From contig OMYA01000014.1 of the NCBI GenBank assembly GCA_900315175.1, positions 1 to 41,036 of the forward strand: DNA of 41,036 nt, given 5' to 3'. The position numbers and the translations under genes are program-made. Under the pieces are notes generated by a model. That model ran no database searches. It had not been told where the DNA came from and saw only the letters and a program-made list of their open reading frames with translations. The stretch's first letter is position 1. Every line of letters starts with the position of its first letter. Of this stretch, positions 21,104-29,600 are shown piece after piece. The stretch is from an uncultured Bacteroidales bacterium (GTDB taxonomy: Bacteria; Bacteroidota; Bacteroidia; Bacteroidales; F082).

Positions 21104-22612
21104 ATGCAAATTAAAAGATTAAGATTCGCAATTTTGACCGTGGTTTTGGCGGTTGTTTCTCCCGTGATGGCGCAGCAGGTGCTTTCGTTGCAGAACTGTC
21201 GCGACATGGCGATGGAGAACAATAAGAATCTCAAGATTTCGCAGGAGAAGGTCAACATGGCGAATTACGACAAGAAAATCGCTGCCGCGAACTATTTCCC
21301 GTCGATTTCGGCGCAGGGGACTTACATGCACAACGAGAAAGAACTTCAGCTGTTGAGCGACGACAAGCTTAACACCATAAGCACTGTCGGCACTTCGCTT
21401 CAGAACGGCGTGAACGGTTACATCGACCCGATCATCCAGAATCTGATGGACAATCCGTTGATGTATGAAATAATCACGCACAGTCCGGAGCTGCAGTCGA
21501 TAATCAACAACCTGCATCACATCGGGGCGTTTGAGACCATCGACGCCATCGGTCAGGAGATAAGCAAGAACTTCATCCTCGACACCCGTAACGTGTATGC
21601 GGGCATGATTACTGTGATGGAGCCTGTGTACGCCGGCGGCAAGATCCGCGCTTACAACAAGATGGCACGTTACGCCCAGGATCTCGCACAGATGCAGCTC
21701 ACCACCGAGCAGCAGGAAATCATTGTGGCGACAGACAAGGCCTATTGGCAAATCGTCTCGTTGGCCAACAAGCAGAAACTCACCGAGAGTTATGTTGAAC
21801 TGCTTCGTACCATGTCGGACAACGTCGAAAAACTCGTCAACGAGGGCATGGCAACCAATGCCGACAAGCTTTCCGTCAAGGTGAAACTCAACGATGCAGA
21901 GCTGTCGTTGATAAGAGTCCAGAACGGTGTGGCGCTTTCCAAGATGCTCCTTTGCCAGAGCTGCGGACTGCCTCTCGACACTGAGATAGTGTTGGAAGAC
22001 GAGAACCTCGACGACGTGACAGTGCCGGTTTACACCAACGAATACACCGAAGATGACATCATGAACAACAGACCTGAGCTTCAGAGTCTTACACTCGCCA
22101 CCAAGATTTACGACAAGAAAGTAAACATCGCACGTGCTGAGTTCTTGCCTACAGTGGCTTTGTATGGCAACTACATAGTGACCAACCCTTCGATGTTCAA
22201 CGGCTTCGAGACCGAGTTCCGCGGATTCTATAACTTCGGCGTGGTCGCAAGAGTGCCGATATTCCATTTTGGTGAAGGCTACAACAAAATACGCAAAGCG
22301 AAGTCTGAGGCTATGATAACCCAGCTTAAGTTGGAAGACACCAAGGAACTCGTCATGCTTCAGGTCAGCCAATATGAAAAACAAATCAAAGAGGCGGAAC
22401 AACGTCTGCAAATGACCATTGAAAAGATGTCGGATGCCGAGGAAAACCTACGCATGGCGACAGTAGGCTTCAACGAAGGCATGATACCTTCGTCGACACT
22501 CGAGGCGGCACAGACATCGTGGATGCAGGCTCATTCAGAATACATCGACGCAAAAATCGATGTCATAATGGCAAATACATATTTGAAGAAATCAATAGGA
22601 GTTTTGAATTAG
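21104..22612 (+). CDS. TolC family outer-membrane efflux protein
   Basis: 502 residues. Signal peptide ~1-24 ending SPVMAQQ. Two outer-membrane-factor repeats (PF02321): LSLQNCRDMAMENNKNLKIS in the first, RPELQSLTLATKIYDKKVNI in the second, each followed by long helices and a beta-strand pair (FPSISAQGTYMHN; FLPTVALYGNYIVTN). It forms the trimeric channel through the outer membrane for the exporter encoded by the next three genes. The insert ~90-150 (SVGTSLQNGVNGYIDPIIQN region) is longer than in minimal TolC. Its last codons lie in a 22-base string also present at 1310-1331. Confidence 0.93.
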   Translation: MQIKRLRFAILTVVLAVVSPVMAQQVLSLQNCRDMAMENNKNLKISQEKVNMANYDKKIAAANYFPSISAQGTYMHNEKELQLLSDDKLNTISTVGTSLQNGVNGYIDPIIQNLMDNPLMYEIITHSPELQSIINNLHHIGAFETIDAIGQEISKNFILDTRNVYAGMITVMEPVYAGGKIRAYNKMARYAQDLAQMQLTTEQQEIIVATDKAYWQIVSLANKQKLTESYVELLRTMSDNVEKLVNEGMATNADKLSVKVKLNDAELSLIRVQNGVALSKMLLCQSCGLPLDTEIVLEDENLDDVTVPVYTNEYTEDDIMNNRPELQSLTLATKIYDKKVNIARAEFLPTVALYGNYIVTNPSMFNGFETEFRGFYNFGVVARVPIFHFGEGYNKIRKAKSEAMITQLKLEDTKELVMLQVSQYEKQIKEAEQRLQMTIEKMSDAEENLRMATVGFNEGMIPSSTLEAAQTSWMQAHSEYIDAKIDVIMANTYLKKSIGVLN

Positions 22613-22650
22613 TTTAATAGTTTAATAGCTTAATAGTTTAATAGGTTTAA
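22611..22650. repeat. 8-base tandem array, AGYTTAAT
   Basis: AGTTTAAT, AGTTTAAT, AGCTTAAT, AGTTTAAT and AGGTTTA fill the gap between the tolC-like and hlyD-like genes and begin within the tolC stop codon. Same unit as 1326-1363. Confidence 0.85.
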
Positions 22651-22654
22651 GATT

Positions 22655-23662
22655 ATGGCAACAGAGAGAACACAGAGAATCAACACTATTATCTCATTGA
22701 CGGTGTTGGGTATTGTTATAGCCATCGTTTGTGTCATAGGCTCAATAACATACGGCAAGACAAACGAGATTATGCAGGGTCAGATGGAAGTCGCGGAATA
22801 CCGCGTGTCGTCGAAGGTCCCTGGAAGAATTTTGGAATTCAGAGTAAAAGAAGGGCAGATGGTGAAGGCTGGCGACACCTTGGCAATCATCGAAGCGCCT
22901 GAAGTGAAGGCTAAGAAGGCGCAGGCTGAGGCTGTGAAGACTGCAGCTGTGGCGTTGAACGACAAGGCGGAGGCGGGTGTCCGCGAGGAACAGATCCAGG
23001 GCGCTTACGAGATGTGGCAAAAAGCCATTGTCAACCGCGACATCTGGGAGAAATCGTTCAATCGCGTGTCGAATCTTTTCAAAGAAGGCGTGGTGAGCGA
23101 ACAGAAATATGATGAGACCAAGGCACAATACGATGCCGCCGTCGCCACCGAAAAAGCCGCCAAGTCACAATACGACATGGCAGTGAAAGGCGCTCAGAAA
23201 CAAGACAAGGAGATGGCGGCAGCCCAGGTCGAACAGGCTAAAGGCGTCATCGAAGAAGTCGATTCTTACATCCAAGAGACCATCTTGCTTGCCTATGCTG
23301 ACGGTGAGGTCAGCGACATCTTCCCGCACATCGGAGAGCTCGTCGGCACTGGCGCTCCCATCATGAACATCGCCATGATGGACGACATGTGGGCCACCTT
23401 CAACGTGCGTGAGGACCATCTCAGCAATATGCCTCTCGGAACACGTTTCACCGCTGAGTTCCCGGCATTGGGCGGCACAAGCGTCATCATGGAAGTCACC
23501 TATATGAAAGACCGTGGTGACTATGCCGCTTGGAAGGCCACAAAACAAACCGGACAATACGACCTCAAGACCTTCGAGGTGCGTGCCGTGCCGGTGTCTG
23601 ATGTCCCTGGCTTGAGACCAGGCATGACTGTGATTTACAGAATTGGCGAAGAAAGAAGATGA
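22655..23662 (+). CDS. HlyD/EmrA-type membrane fusion protein
   Basis: 335 residues. N-terminal transmembrane anchor (~13-32, IISLTVLGIVIAIVCVIGSI), lipoyl-like half motif VSSKVPGRILEFRVKEGQMV (~47-66), a long Ala/Lys/Gln-rich coiled-coil hairpin (~70-195), and the returning half (ADGEVSDIFPHIGELVGTGA). It bridges the inner-membrane permeases and the TolC channel in the periplasm. The next gene starts inside its stop codon (ATGA), and only the repeat array separates it from tolC. Confidence 0.92.
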   Translation: MATERTQRINTIISLTVLGIVIAIVCVIGSITYGKTNEIMQGQMEVAEYRVSSKVPGRILEFRVKEGQMVKAGDTLAIIEAPEVKAKKAQAEAVKTAAVALNDKAEAGVREEQIQGAYEMWQKAIVNRDIWEKSFNRVSNLFKEGVVSEQKYDETKAQYDAAVATEKAAKSQYDMAVKGAQKQDKEMAAAQVEQAKGVIEEVDSYIQETILLAYADGEVSDIFPHIGELVGTGAPIMNIAMMDDMWATFNVREDHLSNMPLGTRFTAEFPALGGTSVIMEVTYMKDRGDYAAWKATKQTGQYDLKTFEVRAVPVSDVPGLRPGMTVIYRIGEERR

Positions 23663-24828
23663 ATGGACTGCAACAGATAGCGGCTATCGCGAAACGTGAG
23701 CAGAAGAGAATGCTTCAGCGTGGAATCTATACGTTCTGTATGGTCATCGCGCCTGTCGTGGCGTTCCTTTTCTTCACCACGCTGATGGGCGAAGGACTGC
23801 CCGCTGAACTGCCGGCTGGCGTCGTCGATGAGGATAACACCTCCACCACACGTGAGGTCATCCGCAACCTTGACGCATTCCAGCAGACCAACATCATCGA
23901 GCATTATCCTGATGTCGCCGCAGCGCGAAAAGCCATGCAAAGAGGAAAGATCTACGCTTTCTATTATATCCCGAAAGGCACTACACAGTTGGCCATTAGC
24001 GGGAAGCAGCCTACGGTGTCGTTTTACACCGCAGCGTCGTATCTCATCCCTGCCTCACTGGAATATCGCGACATGAAAATGATGTCGGAATATGCCTCGG
24101 GAGCCGTCGGACGTGCCACGTTGTATGCCAAAGGATATACCGAAGACCAGGCTATGGCAGTGCTGCAGCCCATCAAGATGGAGATGCACGCCGTCAACAA
24201 CCCGAGTCTGAACTACTCTGTCTACCTCTGCAACACCATCCTCCCGGGAATCATAATGCTGCTCATCATGCAGGTGTCTATTTACTCTATCTATGTTGAA
24301 CTGAAGGAGGAGACATCGAAAGAATGGCTTGCCATGGCCGACAACGACATCGTCAAGGCATTGTTAGGCAAGCTGTTGCCACAGATTGTGACATGGTCGC
24401 TGATGGGACTGTTCTGCCTGTCCCTGTTGTATGGTGTGTGGCATTTCCCATTGAACAGCGGTATCTGGCCGATGGTTTTGAACATGTTCTTACTCATCAA
24501 CGCCTCGCTGGCGCTCGGCGTCTTCTTCTGCGGAGCCCTGCCGTCGTTGCGTTGGGCATTGAGTCTCGCCACCCTCTGGGGCGTGCTCTCGTTCCCAATA
24601 TCAGGATTCTCGTTCCCGCAGATGTCATTCCCGGCACCTCTGAGAGGCCTGTCATGGCTATTCCCGCTGCGTCATTATTTCCTGATATATGTCGACCAAG
24701 CACTCAACGGACTGCCATTGTACTATTCGTGGCTCAATATAGCCATCCAGATAGCGTTTTGGGCATTGCCTGTATTGGTGTTGGGCCGTTTGAAGAAATT
24801 CTTGTTAGAATACCATTATACGCATTAA
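23659..24828 (+). CDS. ABC-2 type permease, first copy
   Basis: 389 residues with the ABC-2 membrane layout (PF12698): one N-terminal helix (~20-40), a large periplasmic domain (~45-180, with LPAGVVDEDNTSTTREVIRN and GKIYAFYYIPKGTTQLAISG), then five C-terminal helices (~190-385). Related to YbhR/YhhJ permeases. Overlaps the HlyD gene by four bases and is followed by a second, homologous permease, so the two probably form a heterodimer. No nucleotide-binding protein gene is in the operon. Confidence 0.9.
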   Translation: MNGLQQIAAIAKREQKRMLQRGIYTFCMVIAPVVAFLFFTTLMGEGLPAELPAGVVDEDNTSTTREVIRNLDAFQQTNIIEHYPDVAAARKAMQRGKIYAFYYIPKGTTQLAISGKQPTVSFYTAASYLIPASLEYRDMKMMSEYASGAVGRATLYAKGYTEDQAMAVLQPIKMEMHAVNNPSLNYSVYLCNTILPGIIMLLIMQVSIYSIYVELKEETSKEWLAMADNDIVKALLGKLLPQIVTWSLMGLFCLSLLYGVWHFPLNSGIWPMVLNMFLLINASLALGVFFCGALPSLRWALSLATLWGVLSFPISGFSFPQMSFPAPLRGLSWLFPLRHYFLIYVDQALNGLPLYYSWLNIAIQIAFWALPVLVLGRLKKFLLEYHYTH

Positions 24829-24829
24829 T

Positions 24830-26005
24830 ATGATGAAAATGAAATGGTTGAAAAATATGATTGAGGTGTGGACGTATGCCATGAAAAACACCTTGTTTGA
24901 TGAAGGCGTAGTGGTCTTTTTCGTCATAGTGCCTCTGTTATACCCGCTTCTTTACGCATATCTTTACAATAATGAAAACGTCAGGGAGGTGCCTACTGTC
25001 GTCGTCGACAACAGCCATTCTCAGCTGAGCCGCGAGTTCACACGTCGTGTCGATGCCACCGCCGATGTGGAGATAGTGTCGCATTGCCAAGACATGGAGG
25101 AAGCCAAAAAGATGATTCATCATCGTGACGCTTATTGCCTGATTTACATCCCGAAAGACTTCGCAAAAGACGTGGCAGAACATCGCCAGACCGTTGTGGA
25201 ACTGTATTCCGACATGAGCGGAATCCTTTACTATAAAGCCGTATATAGCAGTTGCACCGAGGTCTCGTTGGAAATGAACAAAGAGATTAAGGCACAGCTG
25301 ATACCTGGAGCTACCGAACAGCAGATATCGGCATTCCAGTATCCTATTGAATACAAATACGTCCCGATGTTTAACACCCAGAGCGGCTTCGCCACTTTCC
25401 TCATTCCTGCCATCCTGATGATGATTATTCAGCAGACGATGGTGCTCGGCGTTGGCATGATGGCTGGCGAGGAACGTGAAGAGGTGCGCAAACACATCGC
25501 ATCGCCATATGTCATCGGGAAAAAACCTATCGAGATGCTTATTGGCAGGTCGACGGTCATCTTCACCATCTACGCCGTTATATCCGTGTATCTGGTGTGT
25601 ATAGTGCCTTATCTGTTCGACCTCGTCCATATCTGGCATTGGCAGACGCTGCTGGCATTCATGGTGCCGTTCATCACATCATGCGTGTTCTTCAGCATCG
25701 CGCTGTCGTCTATAGCGCACGACAGAGAGTCGTTCATCATCATGTTCGTGTTCATCTCGATACCGTTGCTTTTCGCCAGCGGCATCTCTTGGCCTTCAAG
25801 CAATATCCCTATCTTCTGGAAAGGCTTCTCCTGGCTCTTCCCGTCAACATTCGGCATCAACGGATTTGTGCGAATCACCGAGATGGGAGCCACGCTGGCA
25901 GACGTACAGCATGAACTCAATGTGCTGTGGATACAGACAATAGTGTATTTCATCATCTCTTATATCGTTTATAAGAGAACTTATGGAAAACAATTGTGGG
26001 CGTAA
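24830..26005 (+). CDS. ABC-2 type permease, second copy
   Basis: 391 residues with the same layout as its upstream neighbour: N-terminal helix (EGVVVFFVIVPLLYPLLYAY), a periplasmic domain with VVVDNSHSQLSREFTRRVDA and YCLIYIPKDFAKDVAEH, then five helices (ATFLIPAILMMIIQQTMVLG, later LFASGISWPSSNIPIFWKGF). It starts one base after the first permease ends. It lacks Walker motifs, so the exporter needs an ATPase encoded elsewhere. Last gene of the operon. Confidence 0.9.
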   Translation: MMKMKWLKNMIEVWTYAMKNTLFDEGVVVFFVIVPLLYPLLYAYLYNNENVREVPTVVVDNSHSQLSREFTRRVDATADVEIVSHCQDMEEAKKMIHHRDAYCLIYIPKDFAKDVAEHRQTVVELYSDMSGILYYKAVYSSCTEVSLEMNKEIKAQLIPGATEQQISAFQYPIEYKYVPMFNTQSGFATFLIPAILMMIIQQTMVLGVGMMAGEEREEVRKHIASPYVIGKKPIEMLIGRSTVIFTIYAVISVYLVCIVPYLFDLVHIWHWQTLLAFMVPFITSCVFFSIALSSIAHDRESFIIMFVFISIPLLFASGISWPSSNIPIFWKGFSWLFPSTFGINGFVRITEMGATLADVQHELNVLWIQTIVYFIISYIVYKRTYGKQLWA

Positions 26006-26015
26006 TCTCACACTC

Positions 26016-26124
26016 CGTCATTTCGACCGACCAAAGGGAGTGGAGAAATCTCAGGCATCTGAATATTACTGATTAAAATTTGTCGGAGATTTATTCATTT
26101 CGTTTCACTTCTGCCGAAATGACG
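26016..26124. repeat. REP-like inverted pair, intergenic
   Basis: CGTCATTTCGACCGACCAAA...GGAGTGGAGAAATC on the left and GGAGATTTATTCATTTCGTT...TCTGCCGAAATGACG on the right, 109 bases, head to head. It lies directly upstream of the MMPL promoter and could also end the efflux transcript. Nothing else is seen in 26006-26130. Confidence 0.85.
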
Positions 26125-26130
26125 ATTTTT

Positions 26131-26164
26131 TTTGCAAACATTAAACAATAATTCCTATTTTTGC
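26131..26164 (+). promoter_or_regulatory. Promoter of the MMPL gene
   Basis: TTTG 26131-26134 and TATTTTTG 26156-26163, spacer 21: an excellent match. It decides the start codon: the frame is open from 26132, but that lies upstream of the transcription start, so ATG 26186 is used, with a leader of about 18 bases. Confidence 0.8.
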
Positions 26165-26185
26165 ATTTTATATCAATTGCAAATT

Positions 26186-28489
26186 ATGTGGAATAGAATA
26201 GCCGATTATATTTTAAAACATCGCGTTTTAAATCTTGTAATAACTTCTATCTTATTGATATTCTTGGGTTTGGAAGCGTTGGACGTTAGGATGGGGCATA
26301 ACCTCGCCAACACCCTCCCGGAAAACGACTCCACCATGGTGGTCTATCGCCAATTCCTTGATAAATATGGCGCAGACGGACGCGCTATCTTCATCGGGAT
26401 GTGCGATGAACAGCTTTTCGACCTTGAACATTTTCAGGATTATTACGACCTTAACGAAAAGATAAGGGCAATTGACGGAGTGACCGAATGTCTCTCTGTG
26501 ACAAGGGTTTACAATATCGTAAAGAACGACAGCGTCAAGAAATTCAACCTCGTGCAGGTGGTTAATCGCCGCCCGGAAACGCAGGCTGAAGTCGATTCTA
26601 TAAGAGAGGTGATAGAAAACCTCGCGATGTACGAAGGACTGCTTTTCAACTCCGAGAAACATTCCACAATGATGCTCGTCACCCTCGACGAAGTACATGC
26701 CAACAAGTCGGTACGCAAGTATTTGGTTGATGATTTGACAACCATCCTAAACGCATACAGCAGTGCCCGCGGAATCGAGATACATGTCTCAGGAATGCCT
26801 TACATCCGTGAGATTACCACGCGGAAGATGGTGAAAGAGATTGTAGGGTTCACCATCCTCTCAATTTTTGTTGCGGGACTCATACTGTTTCTCTTCTTCC
26901 GCTCATGGCGCCCGCTGGTGTCGGTGGTCTCAATCGTCTTGTTGTCGGTGATTTACATGTTCGGAATAATGGTGTTACTCGGCTATGAAGTCACCATCCT
27001 GACAGGTGTTTTGCCACCTTTGTTAATAATAATAGGCGTGGAGAACTCCATCTTCATGCTTAACAAATATCATCGCGAATATGATGTCTGCCACGATAAG
27101 ATGCAGGCCCTGAAAAACGTGATTGTGCGCATCGGACCTGCCAATTTGCTGACTAACATGACGACAGCGGTGAGTTTTGCCTCGTTCATCATCACACGCA
27201 ACGCGCTCCTGGTTCCTTTCGGCATACTGGCCAGTATCTGCATTATGCTGACCTACGTACTGACAATGGTGCTCCTGCCAACGTTTTTCAGCTATCAGAA
27301 AAAACCTGAGGGCAAGAGTGTCAACTACATGAACAGTCCGCAAATCAACTACATCATGGACAAAATCTCGTCCTTTGTGTTGAGTAAGAAACGTATAATT
27401 TATGCTGTTCTTGTAGCGCTTTTGATTGTTTGCGGCATTGGCGCGGTGAGGATTTCCACCTCAGGCCGTGTGGTCGATGACATCGCGAAGAGCGACAAAC
27501 TCTACAAAGACATCATGTTTTTCGAGGAGAATGTGGGTGGTGTGATGCCTTTCGAGATTTCCATCGACACCCACAAGCCTAAAGGTATCATGAACGCCGC
27601 TTTCGTACGCAAAGTGCAACAGCTGGAAGACACTCTGGCACTTTATCCCGAGTTTAGCGAGCCTCTTAGCATCGCTGAAGTGGTGAAGTTCGCACGACAA
27701 GGCTTCTACAACGGCAAACGCGACCAGTTTAAGATTCCGAGCAACAACGAGTTCGGTTTCATCATGAAATACATGCCTGAAACCAAAGGCGGCGAGCTGC
27801 CCAACATAGTCACACAGTATATGGACAAAGATATGCAGTGCACACGCGTGTCGGTGCAGATGGCTAACGTCACCACACCTGAAATCGATGCCATAAGCAA
27901 GTCACTGCAGCCGAAAATCGACAAGATATTCCCTAAAGACAAATACGACGTGGTGATGACAGGCAGCGCCATGGTGACGTTGCAAGGCACCAACTATCTG
28001 ATTGTCAACCTGTCGCACTCACTCTTGCTTGCATTCATCGTCATCGCCCTGCTGATGGCGGTAACATTCCATAAGTTTAAAATGGTGGTTATCTCATTGA
28101 TACCCAATCTGATACCGTTGCTGTTTACCGCTGGCGTGATGGGTTATTGCGGCATCCCGCTGAAGATGTCGACGATATTGGTGTTCAGCGTCGCCCTCGG
28201 TATCAGCGTCGACAACACCATCCATTATCTCGCAAGATACCGTCTGCAGATGAAAATGAACAACTACGATATCAAAAAATCAGTGATGGCGGCGATTCTT
28301 GAGACGGGTCCGAGTATGATTTATTCGGCGAGCATCCTCATCTGCGGCTTCCTCATCTTCGCTTTCTCGTCGTTCGGCGGCACGAAGATTGTAGGCTTCC
28401 TGGTACCGTTTACTTTGCTCATCGCATTGATAACCAATATTTTGGTGTTGCCAGCATTAGTTTTGACATTTTATAGAAAAAAGATATGA
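26186..28489 (+). CDS. RND/MMPL family transporter (HAE3-like)
   Basis: 767 residues from MWNRIADYILKHRVL. Two MMPL halves: TM1 (~15-32), a periplasmic domain (~40-205), five helices (~215-385: VGFTILSIFVAGLILFLFF, GVLPPLLIIIGVENSIFML), then TM7 (~408), a second periplasmic domain and five helices (~610-765, including VALGISVDNTIHYLARYR and SASILICGFLIFAFSSFGG). The GVENS and SVDN motifs correspond to the charged helix-4/10 residues. HAE3-type exporters move hydrophobic compounds such as hopanoids or lipids across the envelope. Four-base overlap (ATGA) with a polyprenyl synthase gene, hinting at an isoprenoid-related role; this is inference. Confidence 0.9.
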   Translation: MWNRIADYILKHRVLNLVITSILLIFLGLEALDVRMGHNLANTLPENDSTMVVYRQFLDKYGADGRAIFIGMCDEQLFDLEHFQDYYDLNEKIRAIDGVTECLSVTRVYNIVKNDSVKKFNLVQVVNRRPETQAEVDSIREVIENLAMYEGLLFNSEKHSTMMLVTLDEVHANKSVRKYLVDDLTTILNAYSSARGIEIHVSGMPYIREITTRKMVKEIVGFTILSIFVAGLILFLFFRSWRPLVSVVSIVLLSVIYMFGIMVLLGYEVTILTGVLPPLLIIIGVENSIFMLNKYHREYDVCHDKMQALKNVIVRIGPANLLTNMTTAVSFASFIITRNALLVPFGILASICIMLTYVLTMVLLPTFFSYQKKPEGKSVNYMNSPQINYIMDKISSFVLSKKRIIYAVLVALLIVCGIGAVRISTSGRVVDDIAKSDKLYKDIMFFEENVGGVMPFEISIDTHKPKGIMNAAFVRKVQQLEDTLALYPEFSEPLSIAEVVKFARQGFYNGKRDQFKIPSNNEFGFIMKYMPETKGGELPNIVTQYMDKDMQCTRVSVQMANVTTPEIDAISKSLQPKIDKIFPKDKYDVVMTGSAMVTLQGTNYLIVNLSHSLLLAFIVIALLMAVTFHKFKMVVISLIPNLIPLLFTAGVMGYCGIPLKMSTILVFSVALGISVDNTIHYLARYRLQMKMNNYDIKKSVMAAILETGPSMIYSASILICGFLIFAFSSFGGTKIVGFLVPFTLLIALITNILVLPALVLTFYRKKI

Positions 28490-29460
28490 CATCTGTTGAG
28501 AATATTCAAAATTTGATTACTCAATTCATTGAGAATCAGGATTTTATGGGGGCTCCGAGCGAGTTGTACGCTCCCATCGAGTATACCATGAGCCAGAAGG
28601 GCAAACGTATGCGTCCGACCTTGGCGTTGCTTTCGTGTGAGATGTTTGGCGGCGACATCGACGAATGTATGAAACCCGCAGTGGCTGCCGAGATTTTCCA
28701 TAACTTCACCCTCATTCACGATGATATCATGGACGAGGCACCGCTTCGCCGTGGACTGGAGACAGTTTATCACAAATGGAACTCCAATATCGCGCTGCTT
28801 TCGGGCGACACCATGCTTATCAAGGCATTCCAATATGCGCTCAGTACCAATAAGGCATATTCTCAAAAGATTTTGGCAGAGCTTTGCAAGGTGGCGCTTG
28901 AAGTGTGCGAAGGTCAGCAATATGACTTGAACTTTGAGACTCGCGACGATGTCACCATCGATGAATATATCGAGATGATTCGCCTGAAAACCGCTGTTCT
29001 GCTCGGCTCAGTCTTGAAAATAGGAGCTATCGTGGCAGGTGCGAACGAGGAGAATATGAAGAAGATTTATGACTTCGGCATCGCCATCGGCATAGCGTTC
29101 CAACTTCAGGACGACCTCTTCGATTGCTATGGCGACGTGAAGGTCTTCGGCAAGATGCCTGGTGGCGACATCGCCGACAACAAGAAGACATATCTCTATC
29201 TTAAAGCCCTTGAACTCGCTTCAGCCGACGACAAGAAACGTCTCGAAGGCTATTTCTCAATGCCCAAAGGTCGTGACGACAAGAAGATGCAGGCTGTCCT
29301 CGACATCTTTACAAAGTATAACGTGAGAGAAATCGTCAACGGCGTGATGACCGATTATTACAACAGCTCATTGAAACATCTCGATGCCATCGCCATTCCG
29401 GAAGAGAAGAAGGCGGTGCTGAGAAATTACGCTGATTATTTGTATAACAGAATCAAATAA
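28486..29460 (+). CDS. Polyprenyl (trans-isoprenyl) diphosphate synthase
   Basis: 324 residues. First Asp-rich motif LIHDDIMDEAPLRRG (DDxxD, about 82-91) and second QLQDDLFDCYGD (about 206-217), plus KGKRMRPTLALL at ~30. It condenses isopentenyl diphosphate onto allylic diphosphates in the cytoplasm. The DDIMD form and length fit long-chain synthases (octaprenyl/nonaprenyl type for quinones) or geranylgeranyl-type enzymes; chain length is not readable with certainty. Coupled to the MMPL gene by an ATGA overlap. Confidence 0.93.
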   Translation: MTSVENIQNLITQFIENQDFMGAPSELYAPIEYTMSQKGKRMRPTLALLSCEMFGGDIDECMKPAVAAEIFHNFTLIHDDIMDEAPLRRGLETVYHKWNSNIALLSGDTMLIKAFQYALSTNKAYSQKILAELCKVALEVCEGQQYDLNFETRDDVTIDEYIEMIRLKTAVLLGSVLKIGAIVAGANEENMKKIYDFGIAIGIAFQLQDDLFDCYGDVKVFGKMPGGDIADNKKTYLYLKALELASADDKKRLEGYFSMPKGRDDKKMQAVLDIFTKYNVREIVNGVMTDYYNSSLKHLDAIAIPEEKKAVLRNYADYLYNRIK

Positions 29461-29476
29461 ATTGCCGCTTACGCGG

Positions 29477-29598
29477 AATGTGTTGCTGCGCAAAATGTGC
29501 CGTTGCACAGAATGTGGTCTCGCTTCGCGCACATTAGCCGAAGGCTATCACATTCAGCCGAAGGCTGCACATCTCACGACCGAAGGGAGTGACACATT
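29477..29598. repeat. AATGTG/hairpin module array, intergenic
   Basis: AATGTG at 29477, 29494 and 29511, then its complement CACATT at 29530, 29549, (CACATC) 29568 and CACATT 29593: steps 17, 17, 19, 19, 19, 25. Spacers are small palindromes (TTGCTGCGCAA, AGCCGAAGGCT, CAGCCGAAGGCTG). The change of orientation in the middle makes the whole array foldable. The final CACATTTTTT may serve as a terminator for the polyprenyl synthase. It is the same family as the one inside malQ. Confidence 0.85.
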
Positions 29599-29600
29599 TT

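Noticed and set aside
21119..22411. Long minus-strand open frame opposite the tolC-like gene (430 codons)
   Set aside because: His/Val/Leu-rich antisense translation, typical of the shadow of a GC-rich coding frame; no domain is recognised.
26132..26185. Earlier TTG start for the MMPL transporter
   Set aside because: It lies between the -33 and -7 promoter boxes, upstream of the predicted transcription start.
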